A DNA stretch of 9,290 nt from positions 1 to 9,290 of the forward strand of contig JAQGOW010000192.1 of assembly GCA_028293405.1 (NCBI GenBank), read 5' to 3'. The notes beneath the pieces are model-generated. The model was given only the letters and a program-made list of their open reading frames with translations, ran no database searches and had not been told where the DNA came from. Below, one piece after another: positions 1-7,692 of this stretch (position 1 is its first letter; every line of letters begins with the position of its first letter). This stretch comes from Verrucomicrobiales bacterium (GTDB lineage Bacteria > Verrucomicrobiota > Verrucomicrobiia > Limisphaerales > Palsa-1400). Both the position numbers and the translations under genes were made by a program.

Positions 1-69
1 GCCGAAATCAAGAGATGGAAGAGATTCGGTTCGGATGCAGTTTTCGAAGAATCGGCAGCTAAACAGTAA
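1..69 (+). CDS. C-terminal end of an upstream protein (partial)
   Basis: The first frame is open from the left edge to a TAA at 67-69 and encodes 22 residues (AEIKRWKRFG, then SDAVFEESAAKQ). The charged, basic-then-acidic composition is plausible for a protein tail. The fragment is too short to assign a family or to prove that it is coding. It lies on the same strand as the next gene, 232 bp upstream of that gene's start, so it probably belongs to a separate transcription unit. Confidence 0.4.
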   Translation, partial: AEIKRWKRFGSDAVFEESAAKQ

Positions 70-134
70 CTCGATTTAAACACAATTGAGGACCGAAGCG
101 TTCTACCTTCTTGACACAGCGTCCTAAATTGGTG

Positions 135-167
135 ACCCCTTCAGATTGACCCCTTCAAACCCCTTCA
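135..167. repeat. Three direct copies of ACCCCTTCA
   Basis: The 9-mer ACCCCTTCA occurs exactly at 135-143, 149-157 and 159-167. The first two copies share the longer form TGACCCCTTCA. The start-to-start spacings are 14 and 10 bp. The copies lie in the gap between the upstream stop codon and the start of the large secreted protein, so they could be an operator for a repeat-binding regulator. They could equally be a minor slippage duplication. No clear -35/-10 pair is visible next to them. Confidence 0.4.
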
Positions 168-301
168 CCAGACTTCATGGCTGCCCGATTTCCGGTGTCA
201 ACAATCGCTTGCAATGGGTGTTACCTAAATCCACGATGTGACCGACGTTACGACTCGCGGTTGTGGAACTCCCCTAGGCGAGGCTTTGAAGGAAACTCTA
301 A

Positions 302-3300
302 ATGACAAGACTAAACACCAATGCCTATTTAGCTGCGGCGGTATTGCTGATGAAGTGCTGCTTAGCAACGGCAGTTGCCGGGCCGGGTGCGTGGGACCGA
401 TCATACGCTCCGACGGTATCTGGTCCGGTATATGCGACGGTGCTTCAACCGGATGGCAAATTGGTAGTGGGTGGTGCTTTCACCTCGGTTAATGGGTCGA
501 CCAGCCGCAACCATCTCGCGCGACTCTTATCCGATGGCAGTTTAGACTCGACCTTCTTTTCGACAGGGAGTGGAGCCTCCAGCATTGTATGGACGCTGGC
601 GGTGCAAACCAGTGGCAGCATCGTTGTCGGAGGTGATTTCACATCGATCAATGGAACCACTCGTTATCATGTCGCACGTCTGAATTCCAATGGGACGGTA
701 GACGGAAGCTTTGTTCCGACTAACGCGATCAACAATTCGGTGCTGGCATTAGCGGTGCAGACGAACAACGCGGTTGTGATTGGCGGCACATTCAGCGGGG
801 GCACGTTTCCGAGCTACAACGCACGGTTGACTGCCGATGGAACTACCGACACGTCGTTTAGCTCCTTTCCGAACGGAGCAGTCTACGCGATTGCCGTTCA
901 GCCGGACGGAAAAATCTTAATCGGCGGAGCTTTCACAACTGTTAATGGGGCTAACCGCAACCGCATCGCGCGGTTGAATGCAGACGGCTCGCTCGATAAC
1001 ACGTTTCAGAATGGATTGACCGGTGCTTCCGCCAACGTGCGCTGCATCCAAATCCAAAGCGACGGCAAAGTTCTCGTTGGAGGTGATTTCACGACGGTAA
1101 ACGGCAGTTCGCGCAGCTATGTTGCGCGGTTGACCACGACGGGCATCCTGGATACCGGTTTTGCGGCGGCGGGTGGCGCCAACGGGTCGGTTTACGCAAT
1201 GGCACTGCAGTCCGATGGCAATGTGTTGATTGGCGGGTCGTTCTCCACCTATACCTCGGTGAATTTGAGTCGTGTCGCGCGTCTCTACACTGACGGCACA
1301 CGGGACACGACCTTTACGAATTTCGGGATCAACAACATCGTTCAAACCTTAGTCGTCCAAAGCGATGGCGGAATCCTGATCGGCGGCACCTTTACTGCGA
1401 TCAACAATACCAATGCCTCTTATCTAGCGCGCCTTTACGGAAATTTATATCCGCCGGAATTTGTAACCCAGCCAGCCAGCCGGAATACCAATGTCGGAGC
1501 CAATGTGACCTTTTCCGCGCTCGTGAGCAACCCGACGGCCACCAGCTTCCAGTGGCGCAAAGAAGGCGTCAACATCTCCGGAGCGACTGGCACCAGCTAC
1601 GCTCTTTTCAACGTTCAACCCTCCGACGCTGGAAATTATTCTGTGTTTGCCAACAATGCTGTCGGCGGCGTCACGAGCAGCAACGCGCTGTTGCAAATCG
1701 GCGTGGCGCCCAGCTTTGCCAGTCAGCCGAGCAGTTTGTCAGTAACACAAGGCCAAAGCGCGACGTTCAGCGCTTCAGCCAGCGGTACGCCGCTTAATTA
1801 TTACTGGAAGAAAAACGGCACACTGATTTCCGGCCAAACCAATTCGTCTTTATCTTTTGCCAGCGTAGTGCCTACCAACGCAGCCACCTATACCTGCCAA
1901 GTCAGTAACTTTCTCGGCAGCATCACCAGCACAGGAGCCGTCCTGACAGTCGCTTACCCGCCCACGATATCCATCCAGCCGGTCTCTCAGACAATCGGCG
2001 TGGGATCCAATTTTACCGTCAGCGTTACGGCGAGCGGGAATCCAGCAGTTGGTTTTCAATGGCGCACCAACGGAACGATCATCGACGGGGCTACCGCAGC
2101 GAGTTACACCGTCACGGGCGCTCAAACAAACGATTCCGGTAATTATGACGTCGTGATCACTAATTCTTTCGGCAGCGTTACCAGCAGTGTCGCCAATATT
2201 ACTGTGATTTACTATCCGCCGACGATTGTAAGTCAGCCCGCCGGGAAGAATGTAGCCGTCGGCAGCCCCTTTAGTTTGTCGGTTGTGGCGAGTGGCACCG
2301 CTCCGCTGAGTTGGCAATGGCGCACCAACGGTGTTCCGGTTGCAGCAGCCAACGCAAGCAGCTACGTCGTCAATTCCGCCCAACTTACCGATGCCGGTTC
2401 TTATGATGTAGTCGTCGCGAATTCGGTGGGTAGCATTACGAGCAGTGTCGCGTTGATCAATGTCGGCTTCGCGCCGACGGTGACAGAGCAACCGGTTTCG
2501 CTTACAAATGCCGTCGGCGGATCCACCAACTTTAGCAGCGCCGTCACAGGCACTGCCCCCATTAACCTGCAATGGAAGATAAACGGTAACCCGATCCCCG
2601 GCGCGACGAACGCGACCCTCAATTTCACGAATCTCCGTATCGCAGACATTGGTAACTACGTGCTGACTGCGACCAATCTTTTCGGCGGCACCACCAGTTC
2701 CAACTGCACGCTGAGTCTCGCCGGGTATAATTTCGATATTTTGAACGGCTTGGTTGCTTTCTATTCTTTCAACGGGAATGCCACTAATGAGATCGGAAAT
2801 ACAAATAATGGTGTCGCTCATGGGGCTCTCTTGACCGCTGATCGTTTTGGCAACGTCAACGCCGCTTACTCCTTCAACGGCAGCGCTTATATATCCTTTG
2901 GCTCGGTGCCTTTGAATCAGACTGATAACTGGACCATGTGCGGGTGGATCTCCCCATCTTCGTTGAGTCAGTCAGGGATGGCCATAGCTGTTGGACATGA
3001 CGATGGAATTACAGGAGATGGCTATCAACTTGGAATTTCTGACGGGACCTCTCTGCCCGGCGGGAAGCTGTATGGAATTTTCGGCGGAGTAGCGACCCTG
3101 GATAGTGGATATGTGTTTTCCTCTGCAAACCAGTGGCACCACGCCGTCATGCTTCGCGACAAAGGCGTGACGAAGTTTTACCTCGACGGAACTCAGGTAG
3201 GCCCGACAAGCACTGTTGTCCCGCTGACGCCGACGGCTTTTTCAATCGGCTCAGGGGCTGGAATCAGGTTTTTCCAAGGGGGCATCGATGACGTTCGCGT

Positions 3301-4477
3301 CTATAATCGCGCGCTGACTTCGAATGAAGTAGCTATTCTTTACGGGGTGGAAGCCGACGTGCCGGTCGTGACTCAACAACCGCAATCGCAATCGGTCAAT
3401 GCGGGGAGCACCGCTACATTCACCGTCGCTGCGACAGCGAACCATTCCCTGACCTATCAATGGAACAAAGACGGCACACCAATTCCCGGTGCAACGAATA
3501 CGATCCTAATCGTAACCAACATACATCCCGCGCAGATCGGCTATTATTCGGTCACCGTCAGTAATGGCGTGGCTGCCATCGTCAGCTCGAGCGCGCCGCT
3601 GGGCATATTCGGCTATGACTCCCGCCTCACCAATCAACTGGTTGCTTACTATCCATTAAACGGGAATGTCTTGGACGCCTTGGGCAACGGCAACGCCGGC
3701 GTTCTGAAAGCAGGAGCGTTTTACACCAATGGTTTTGACGGCGGCCTAAATTCCGCAGTGGCTGTTGACGGCGTAAATGCCTTTGTTTTGTTTGGCAAAA
3801 ACGACGCTGTCTACCCAAACCAGCTGCTGACATGGACTGCGTGGTTCAGAGCGCAAAACACCAACGGCATCATCTTCTGGGACGATGACGATCAAGAGGG
3901 TGGCGACCGCGGAATCGACGTGTTCAATGGCGTGCTGCGGGCGTTTTCCGGTGGCATGACGATTGTTTCGACGAATTTCGTTGCTGACAATTCGTGGCAC
4001 CAGTGCGCGTTTACTTCAGATACAAACGGCCAGTTCCTCTACCTCGACGGCACGGTCATCGGATCAACCAACGTCATCATCCAAAATCACGCAGGTCAGT
4101 CAAGCGTCAGTGTCGGGTCGGGTCAATACGGCGGCAACGCCTACATTGCGACGCTGAAAGGTGCCGTCTCGAATGTTCGCATTTACAACCGCGCGCTCTC
4201 GTCTGGCGATATTGCATACCTGTTTCAATTTGAGGCACAACTTCCCTTCGAAGCGCCGCCAACGCTTGTCTCATCGATTGGCGCAGGGCAGTCACTCGAC
4301 TTGTATCTCACCGGAGTCCCGGGACACACCTATATATTACAAGCGGTTACCGATTTAACGCCCCCAATCAGTTGGAAACCGATCATGACCAACACCACCG
4401 ACACAAACGGTTTTTGGCACTTTACAGATCAGCCGTCAGGCACCGTGCAAAAGTTCTATCGAGCAACCACGCCATGA
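302..4477 (+). CDS. Secreted delta-60 repeat / Ig-like / LamG multidomain protein
   Basis: Large predicted extracellular protein of 1391 residues. The ATG at 302 follows a good ribosome-binding site (GAAGGAAA, 288-295). Residues 1-26 look like a signal peptide ending AVA, although a Lys interrupts its hydrophobic core. Residues 31-380 hold seven delta-60 repeats (pattern Q-x-D-G-K, GG-x-F, ARL-x-x-DG-x-x-D-x-x-F). Ig-like domains follow at about 384-467, 468-551, 552-637, 638-722 and 723-807, each with the QW or YW core Trp and a D/N-x-GxY or equivalent F-strand motif. A concanavalin-like LamG domain lies at about 808-1017, Ig-like domain six at 1018-1103 and a second LamG at 1104-1311. The tail (1312-1391) contains GHTYILQAVTDL and ends KFYRATTP. 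The Ig domains lack the canonical cysteine pair. By domain type the protein is probably an adhesin or a glycan- or matrix-binding surface protein; no catalytic site is visible. The ligand is unknown. Confidence 0.93.
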   Translation: MTRLNTNAYLAAAVLLMKCCLATAVAGPGAWDRSYAPTVSGPVYATVLQPDGKLVVGGAFTSVNGSTSRNHLARLLSDGSLDSTFFSTGSGASSIVWTLAVQTSGSIVVGGDFTSINGTTRYHVARLNSNGTVDGSFVPTNAINNSVLALAVQTNNAVVIGGTFSGGTFPSYNARLTADGTTDTSFSSFPNGAVYAIAVQPDGKILIGGAFTTVNGANRNRIARLNADGSLDNTFQNGLTGASANVRCIQIQSDGKVLVGGDFTTVNGSSRSYVARLTTTGILDTGFAAAGGANGSVYAMALQSDGNVLIGGSFSTYTSVNLSRVARLYTDGTRDTTFTNFGINNIVQTLVVQSDGGILIGGTFTAINNTNASYLARLYGNLYPPEFVTQPASRNTNVGANVTFSALVSNPTATSFQWRKEGVNISGATGTSYALFNVQPSDAGNYSVFANNAVGGVTSSNALLQIGVAPSFASQPSSLSVTQGQSATFSASASGTPLNYYWKKNGTLISGQTNSSLSFASVVPTNAATYTCQVSNFLGSITSTGAVLTVAYPPTISIQPVSQTIGVGSNFTVSVTASGNPAVGFQWRTNGTIIDGATAASYTVTGAQTNDSGNYDVVITNSFGSVTSSVANITVIYYPPTIVSQPAGKNVAVGSPFSLSVVASGTAPLSWQWRTNGVPVAAANASSYVVNSAQLTDAGSYDVVVANSVGSITSSVALINVGFAPTVTEQPVSLTNAVGGSTNFSSAVTGTAPINLQWKINGNPIPGATNATLNFTNLRIADIGNYVLTATNLFGGTTSSNCTLSLAGYNFDILNGLVAFYSFNGNATNEIGNTNNGVAHGALLTADRFGNVNAAYSFNGSAYISFGSVPLNQTDNWTMCGWISPSSLSQSGMAIAVGHDDGITGDGYQLGISDGTSLPGGKLYGIFGGVATLDSGYVFSSANQWHHAVMLRDKGVTKFYLDGTQVGPTSTVVPLTPTAFSIGSGAGIRFFQGGIDDVRVYNRALTSNEVAILYGVEADVPVVTQQPQSQSVNAGSTATFTVAATANHSLTYQWNKDGTPIPGATNTILIVTNIHPAQIGYYSVTVSNGVAAIVSSSAPLGIFGYDSRLTNQLVAYYPLNGNVLDALGNGNAGVLKAGAFYTNGFDGGLNSAVAVDGVNAFVLFGKNDAVYPNQLLTWTAWFRAQNTNGIIFWDDDDQEGGDRGIDVFNGVLRAFSGGMTIVSTNFVADNSWHQCAFTSDTNGQFLYLDGTVIGSTNVIIQNHAGQSSVSVGSGQYGGNAYIATLKGAVSNVRIYNRALSSGDIAYLFQFEAQLPFEAPPTLVSSIGAGQSLDLYLTGVPGHTYILQAVTDLTPPISWKPIMTNTTDTNGFWHFTDQPSGTVQKFYRATTP
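392..1441 (+). repeat. Seven tandem delta-60 repeats (predicted beta-propeller)
   Basis: Within the secreted protein, seven units of about 47-53 residues recur. Their GG-x-F turns fall at residues 57, 110, 161, 208, 260, 311 and 361. Units 1-6 end in the D-x-x-F strand (for example LDSTF, LDNTF). Unit 7 stops at ARLYGN without that strand, and a matching strand (WDRSYAPTVSG) lies before unit 1 at residues 31-41. This looks like a circular seven-bladed propeller closed by one blade shared between the two ends. The fold is inferred from the repeat number and the split unit. Confidence 0.75.
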
Positions 4478-6327
4478 CGGTTCTAATGCCAGTGATGGAC
4501 GACCCCACCACAGCGATCAAGGAAGCATACCAATCGCGCCTAGCCGATTGGACGCAGCGGGCAGAGTTGCATGAGCGAGCGCATCGGCGCATGGGCAATA
4601 TGCGAATCCTGTTGGTGCTGGGTCTCATCGCGCTGGCGGTAGTTATCGGCCAAACACGCTCGGGCCTGGGGTTCGCACTGACCCTCATCATCTTGGGATT
4701 ATTCCTCACCGGCATGCTGCACAACCGCATCTTGAAGGCACGCGACCGGGCACGACGCGCGATGGGCTTCTATCAAGCGGGACTGGACCGAATCGATGGA
4801 ACATGGGCGCAAAAAAGCGCTGAAGCCGGCGTGGCTGGACGATCTCGCGGCACCGAATTTCTCAACCCGCATCATCCCTTCGCAGCGGACCTCGACCTGT
4901 TTGGCGCCGGTTCGCTCTTTCAATTGCTCAATACCGCGCAAACGCAAGGCGGGCGCGCGACGTTGGCTGCGTGGTTGCTCGCGCCGGCCGCTGCCGAGGA
5001 AATCCGCGCCCGACAAGAAGCCGTTGCTGAATTGCGCCCAAACCTCGACTTGCGCGAGCGCCTGGGATTAATTGCCGCGGAAGAAAAGGAATACATCCGC
5101 ACCGAAGCCCTGATCTCGTGGGCCGCTCAACCGCGCCGGCTGCACTCCGATTTAATCCGTCTCGCCGCCTTTTGCCTGCCGCTGACAACCCTGGCCTTCT
5201 ACCTGTCGGGGCAAGGCGTCTTGTTCGTGGTGACGCTCCTCAGCCAAATTGCACTCGCCCGCTTCTGTCGCCGTCCCGTTCATCAAGTCGTGCGCGACGC
5301 GGGCGTTGCCGCGCGCGATCTGGAGCGACTGGCCGAAGTTCTGCGCTGCGTCGAGGGCGAATCCTTCCAAAGCGAACGACTGCGTCGAATGGAATCGGAC
5401 GACCGTTCCGACGGCCTTAGCGCATCGCAAGCCATCCACCGCCTTGCCAAACTCCATGCCTGGTTGGAATCCGGCCAAAACCTACTTTTCACCATCATCT
5501 GTAGATTCTTCCTGTTGGAAACCCAGTTCGCGTTCGCTATTGAAGCGTGGCGGGCGCGCTTTGGACCAAAGGTCGAAGTGTGGCTGCGACGACTCGCCGA
5601 ATTTGAAGCGCTCTCCTCCCTCGCCGGTTACGCCGGCGAACATCCCGACGATCCGTTCCCGGAATTGCTCTCCGCCAACGAACCCGCGCGCATTGAAGCG
5701 GAAGGTTTGGGGCATCCACTTCTTCCCGAAACCCGCTGCGTCCGCAACGACATCGCGCTCGGCACCCAGGGTCGGCTGCACATGATCAGCGGTTCCAACA
5801 TGTCTGGCAAAAGCACCTGGCTACGGGCGATCGGCGTCAATCTCATCCTCGCTTCGGCCGGAGCACCGGTGCGCGCGCGGAGATTGCGTCTGACGCCAGT
5901 GCGGATCGGCGCCTCCATTCGCACGACTGATTCCCTTCAGGAAGGCGTTTCAAGATTTTACGCCGAGATCCAGCGCCTGGCCGCGATCGTCAAACTCGCG
6001 GAGCAGGGGACACCTCTCGTGTTTCTCCTAGACGAAGTTCTTTCCGGCACCAACTCGCACGACCGCAGGATTGGGGCGTCGTGCCTGGCCCTCTCGCTCG
6101 TGCAACGCGGCGCGCTCGGATTGATGACCACCCACGATCTCGCGCTCACCCGCATTGTCGACGAAATGGAACCGCGCGGACAAAACTTCCATTTCGAAGA
6201 CCAGCTTCAGGATGGAAAAATGAGTTTCGATTACCGCCTCCGCCCCGGCGTCGTCGAAAAGAGCAATGCCATCGAGCTGATGCGTTCCGTGGGCCTGCAA
6301 GTGACCACGCCTCCAACTGCAGTTTAG
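4474..6327 (+). CDS. Membrane-associated MutS-family ATPase
   Basis: Protein of 617 residues related to DNA mismatch repair MutS through its core and ATPase domains. I chose the ATG at 4474 because it overlaps the previous stop as ATGA; in-frame ATGs at 4486 and 4495 are alternatives, and the frame opens further upstream only inside the preceding gene. Two hydrophobic segments lie at about 43-60 and 65-83 and two more at about 228-243 and 248-262, suggesting four membrane helices. The MutS core begins near 139 (DLFGAGSLFQLLN). The ATPase has GHPLLP (413-418), Walker A GSNMSGKST (440-448), the dimer motif DSLQEGVSRFYAEIQ (486-500), Walker B LVFLLDE (515-521) and TTHD (552-555). The N-terminal mismatch-reading domain of MutS1 is absent, as in other MutS-related proteins of this size, so canonical mismatch repair is unlikely. 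Its true substrate is unknown. No Shine-Dalgarno is evident, so translation may be coupled to the upstream gene. Confidence 0.92.
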   Translation: MTVLMPVMDDPTTAIKEAYQSRLADWTQRAELHERAHRRMGNMRILLVLGLIALAVVIGQTRSGLGFALTLIILGLFLTGMLHNRILKARDRARRAMGFYQAGLDRIDGTWAQKSAEAGVAGRSRGTEFLNPHHPFAADLDLFGAGSLFQLLNTAQTQGGRATLAAWLLAPAAAEEIRARQEAVAELRPNLDLRERLGLIAAEEKEYIRTEALISWAAQPRRLHSDLIRLAAFCLPLTTLAFYLSGQGVLFVVTLLSQIALARFCRRPVHQVVRDAGVAARDLERLAEVLRCVEGESFQSERLRRMESDDRSDGLSASQAIHRLAKLHAWLESGQNLLFTIICRFFLLETQFAFAIEAWRARFGPKVEVWLRRLAEFEALSSLAGYAGEHPDDPFPELLSANEPARIEAEGLGHPLLPETRCVRNDIALGTQGRLHMISGSNMSGKSTWLRAIGVNLILASAGAPVRARRLRLTPVRIGASIRTTDSLQEGVSRFYAEIQRLAAIVKLAEQGTPLVFLLDEVLSGTNSHDRRIGASCLALSLVQRGALGLMTTHDLALTRIVDEMEPRGQNFHFEDQLQDGKMSFDYRLRPGVVEKSNAIELMRSVGLQVTTPPTAV

Positions 6328-6365
6328 TGTGAGCAGCTTCACGAAATCCCGCAGGGATGGCTGAA

Positions 6366-6399
6366 ACGTAGCCCGGCACTTTCAGTGCCGGGTAAACGT
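6366..6399. terminator. Extended palindromic hairpin between convergent genes (terminator or REP-like)
   Basis: CCCGGCACT (6372-6380) and AGTGCCGGG (6384-6392) form a perfect 9-bp GC-rich stem around a 3-base TTC loop. Outer ACGT boxes (6366-6369 and 6396-6399) can extend the pairing after a small internal loop. It starts 39 bp after the stop of the MutS-like gene and lies 88 bp beyond the mcrC stop on the other strand, so it could end transcription from both sides. There is no strong U-tract on either strand, which is atypical for an intrinsic terminator. Dispersed bacterial REP-type palindromes have a similar shape. Confidence 0.6.
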
Positions 6400-6486
6400 C
6401 CTAAACGAAGTTTCACTGTGCCGGAGGCGCGACGAAGGAGTTATCAAAGTTCCTTTCTCGTTCACGGTTCCCTTAACATCACGTTA

Positions 6487-7692
6487 TTAGGCTGCTGACT
6501 TATCTCGCAGCCCAGTCAAATTTAGCTCGTCCAAGAATTGATAGCCAGCAGCTTCAAGATCACCGTCGATTTCGAAGGCCATATTCCGCACTCGAATCGG
6601 CCCAATCTTTTCGTCGAGCTGTTGGTTGAGTTGTTGGGGGTATATCAAAACAGCGTTTCTGCAATCTTTGCTTACAGCGTACGTTACAACCTGCGAAACG
6701 TCGTCCGACTGTGGAGCCTCAGGACACTTATACTTTGTGTCGAGGACGCAAATTATTTTACCGGTTATTGAGTCACAAATAACCAAATCGATAACGAACT
6801 TTAAGTAGTTCGCATCCGAAAAAGTGACATTGGCTTGGATTTGGAGTTCAAAACCTTCCGGCATGTGGTCCCTTAGCCACTCGGCGACAAAAAGCTCAAA
6901 AAGGCGAGCCATGTCTATAAGAAAAGGAAAAATCGCGTGATCGCCCAGCAAATGCAATGGGCCGCTTTGTTCTAGAAAAAATCGACAAAGGAGATGAGAC
7001 ATCTCGTAGTCGCTGTTCAACCGATTGTAGAGCCTTCCGACACATTGCCTATATCGGAATTTGCGGAGGGATGCAGCACCTTGTAATCCACGATATGCCC
7101 TCCTAACCGTCTGCATTACGCGGTCTGAGCACAAGCCTGTTTGCGCAATGCCACGCAGCGTCCACAAGAGGATCTGATTCTCCTCCACATCGGCGGTGTG
7201 TTCTTCAAATGAGCATTTGATATTAACATTCCATGGCTTACGAATTTTGTGGGCGATGTCGATTCGTCCACGGACACAACTTAGCTCGTCGTGCTGGGGG
7301 ACGTACGACCTGTACAAACCTTTCTTTTCGCGAAGAAGAACCCTCTTAGCGAGTATGTTCGCAAGCCGTTCGTAGAACTCTTCCAAAGTGGAACAGTTTG
7401 CAATTCCGTCCATCATTCGGAAATCGAGTTGATATGCGTAATCCATCATTCCGAATACGTTAGCCAACCCAATTTTCGGCCTAATCGAAAATGTAAATAC
7501 CTGGTTAACAGGTATAAACCCGACGTAGCCGCGGCAGACAATCTTCCATCGATCATCGTTGGTGAAGTCGCGTTCGATTCTTAGTTGATCGCGAAAATTG
7601 AGACGAAGTCGTATCGCATCTTCGCGGGACATTACTTGCTGCGGTAATAACTTCGGCTCGTATTCCCAGAGTTCAATCATGCCGACATTCAT
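6487..7692 (-). CDS. mcrC: McrC-family nuclease subunit of an McrBC restriction system
   Basis: Protein of 401 residues, the nuclease partner of the McrB motor in a modification-dependent restriction complex that cleaves DNA. The N-terminal part has the family pattern GYVGFIPV...FSIRPKIG (residues 55-75). The middle has RGRIDI (141-146) and EEHTADVEENQIL (163-175). ARLFELFVAEWL (262-273) leads into a PD-(D/E)XK core: Asp302 in FVIDLVI, then LDTKYK with Asp318 and Lys320, followed by QVVTY (334-338), matching the QxxxY helix motif. All expected catalytic residues are present, so the enzyme looks intact. The length is somewhat above that of E. coli McrC. The start at 7692 overlaps the mcrB stop as ATGA, which suggests translational coupling and fixed stoichiometry; a second Met, four codons in, is an alternative start. 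Two hand-counted lines of this gene are about 40% GC, much lower than the gene to its left. Confidence 0.94.
   Translation of the reverse strand: MNVGMIELWEYEPKLLPQQVMSREDAIRLRLNFRDQLRIERDFTNDDRWKIVCRGYVGFIPVNQVFTFSIRPKIGLANVFGMMDYAYQLDFRMMDGIANCSTLEEFYERLANILAKRVLLREKKGLYRSYVPQHDELSCVRGRIDIAHKIRKPWNVNIKCSFEEHTADVEENQILLWTLRGIAQTGLCSDRVMQTVRRAYRGLQGAASLRKFRYRQCVGRLYNRLNSDYEMSHLLCRFFLEQSGPLHLLGDHAIFPFLIDMARLFELFVAEWLRDHMPEGFELQIQANVTFSDANYLKFVIDLVICDSITGKIICVLDTKYKCPEAPQSDDVSQVVTYAVSKDCRNAVLIYPQQLNQQLDEKIGPIRVRNMAFEIDGDLEAAGYQFLDELNLTGLRDKSAA

Noticed and set aside
111..116. TTGACA resembling a -35 box upstream of the secreted protein gene
   Set aside because: No acceptable -10 hexamer lies 15-19 bp downstream; the nearest AT-rich hexamer (TAAATT, 125-130) is only 8 bp away.
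238..492. Possible 84-residue plus-strand gene before the secreted protein gene
   Set aside because: It starts with GTG, overlaps the start of the much better supported gene in another frame, and has no recognisable domain.
1850..2821. 323-residue open frame antisense to the Ig domains
   Set aside because: It mirrors the repetitive coding strand, has low-complexity unfamiliar sequence, and lies entirely opposite a well supported gene.
5249..5785. 178-residue alternative-frame ORF inside the MutS-like gene
   Set aside because: It is a shadow frame in GC-rich coding sequence; the MutS motifs are in the other frame and nothing recognisable is encoded here.
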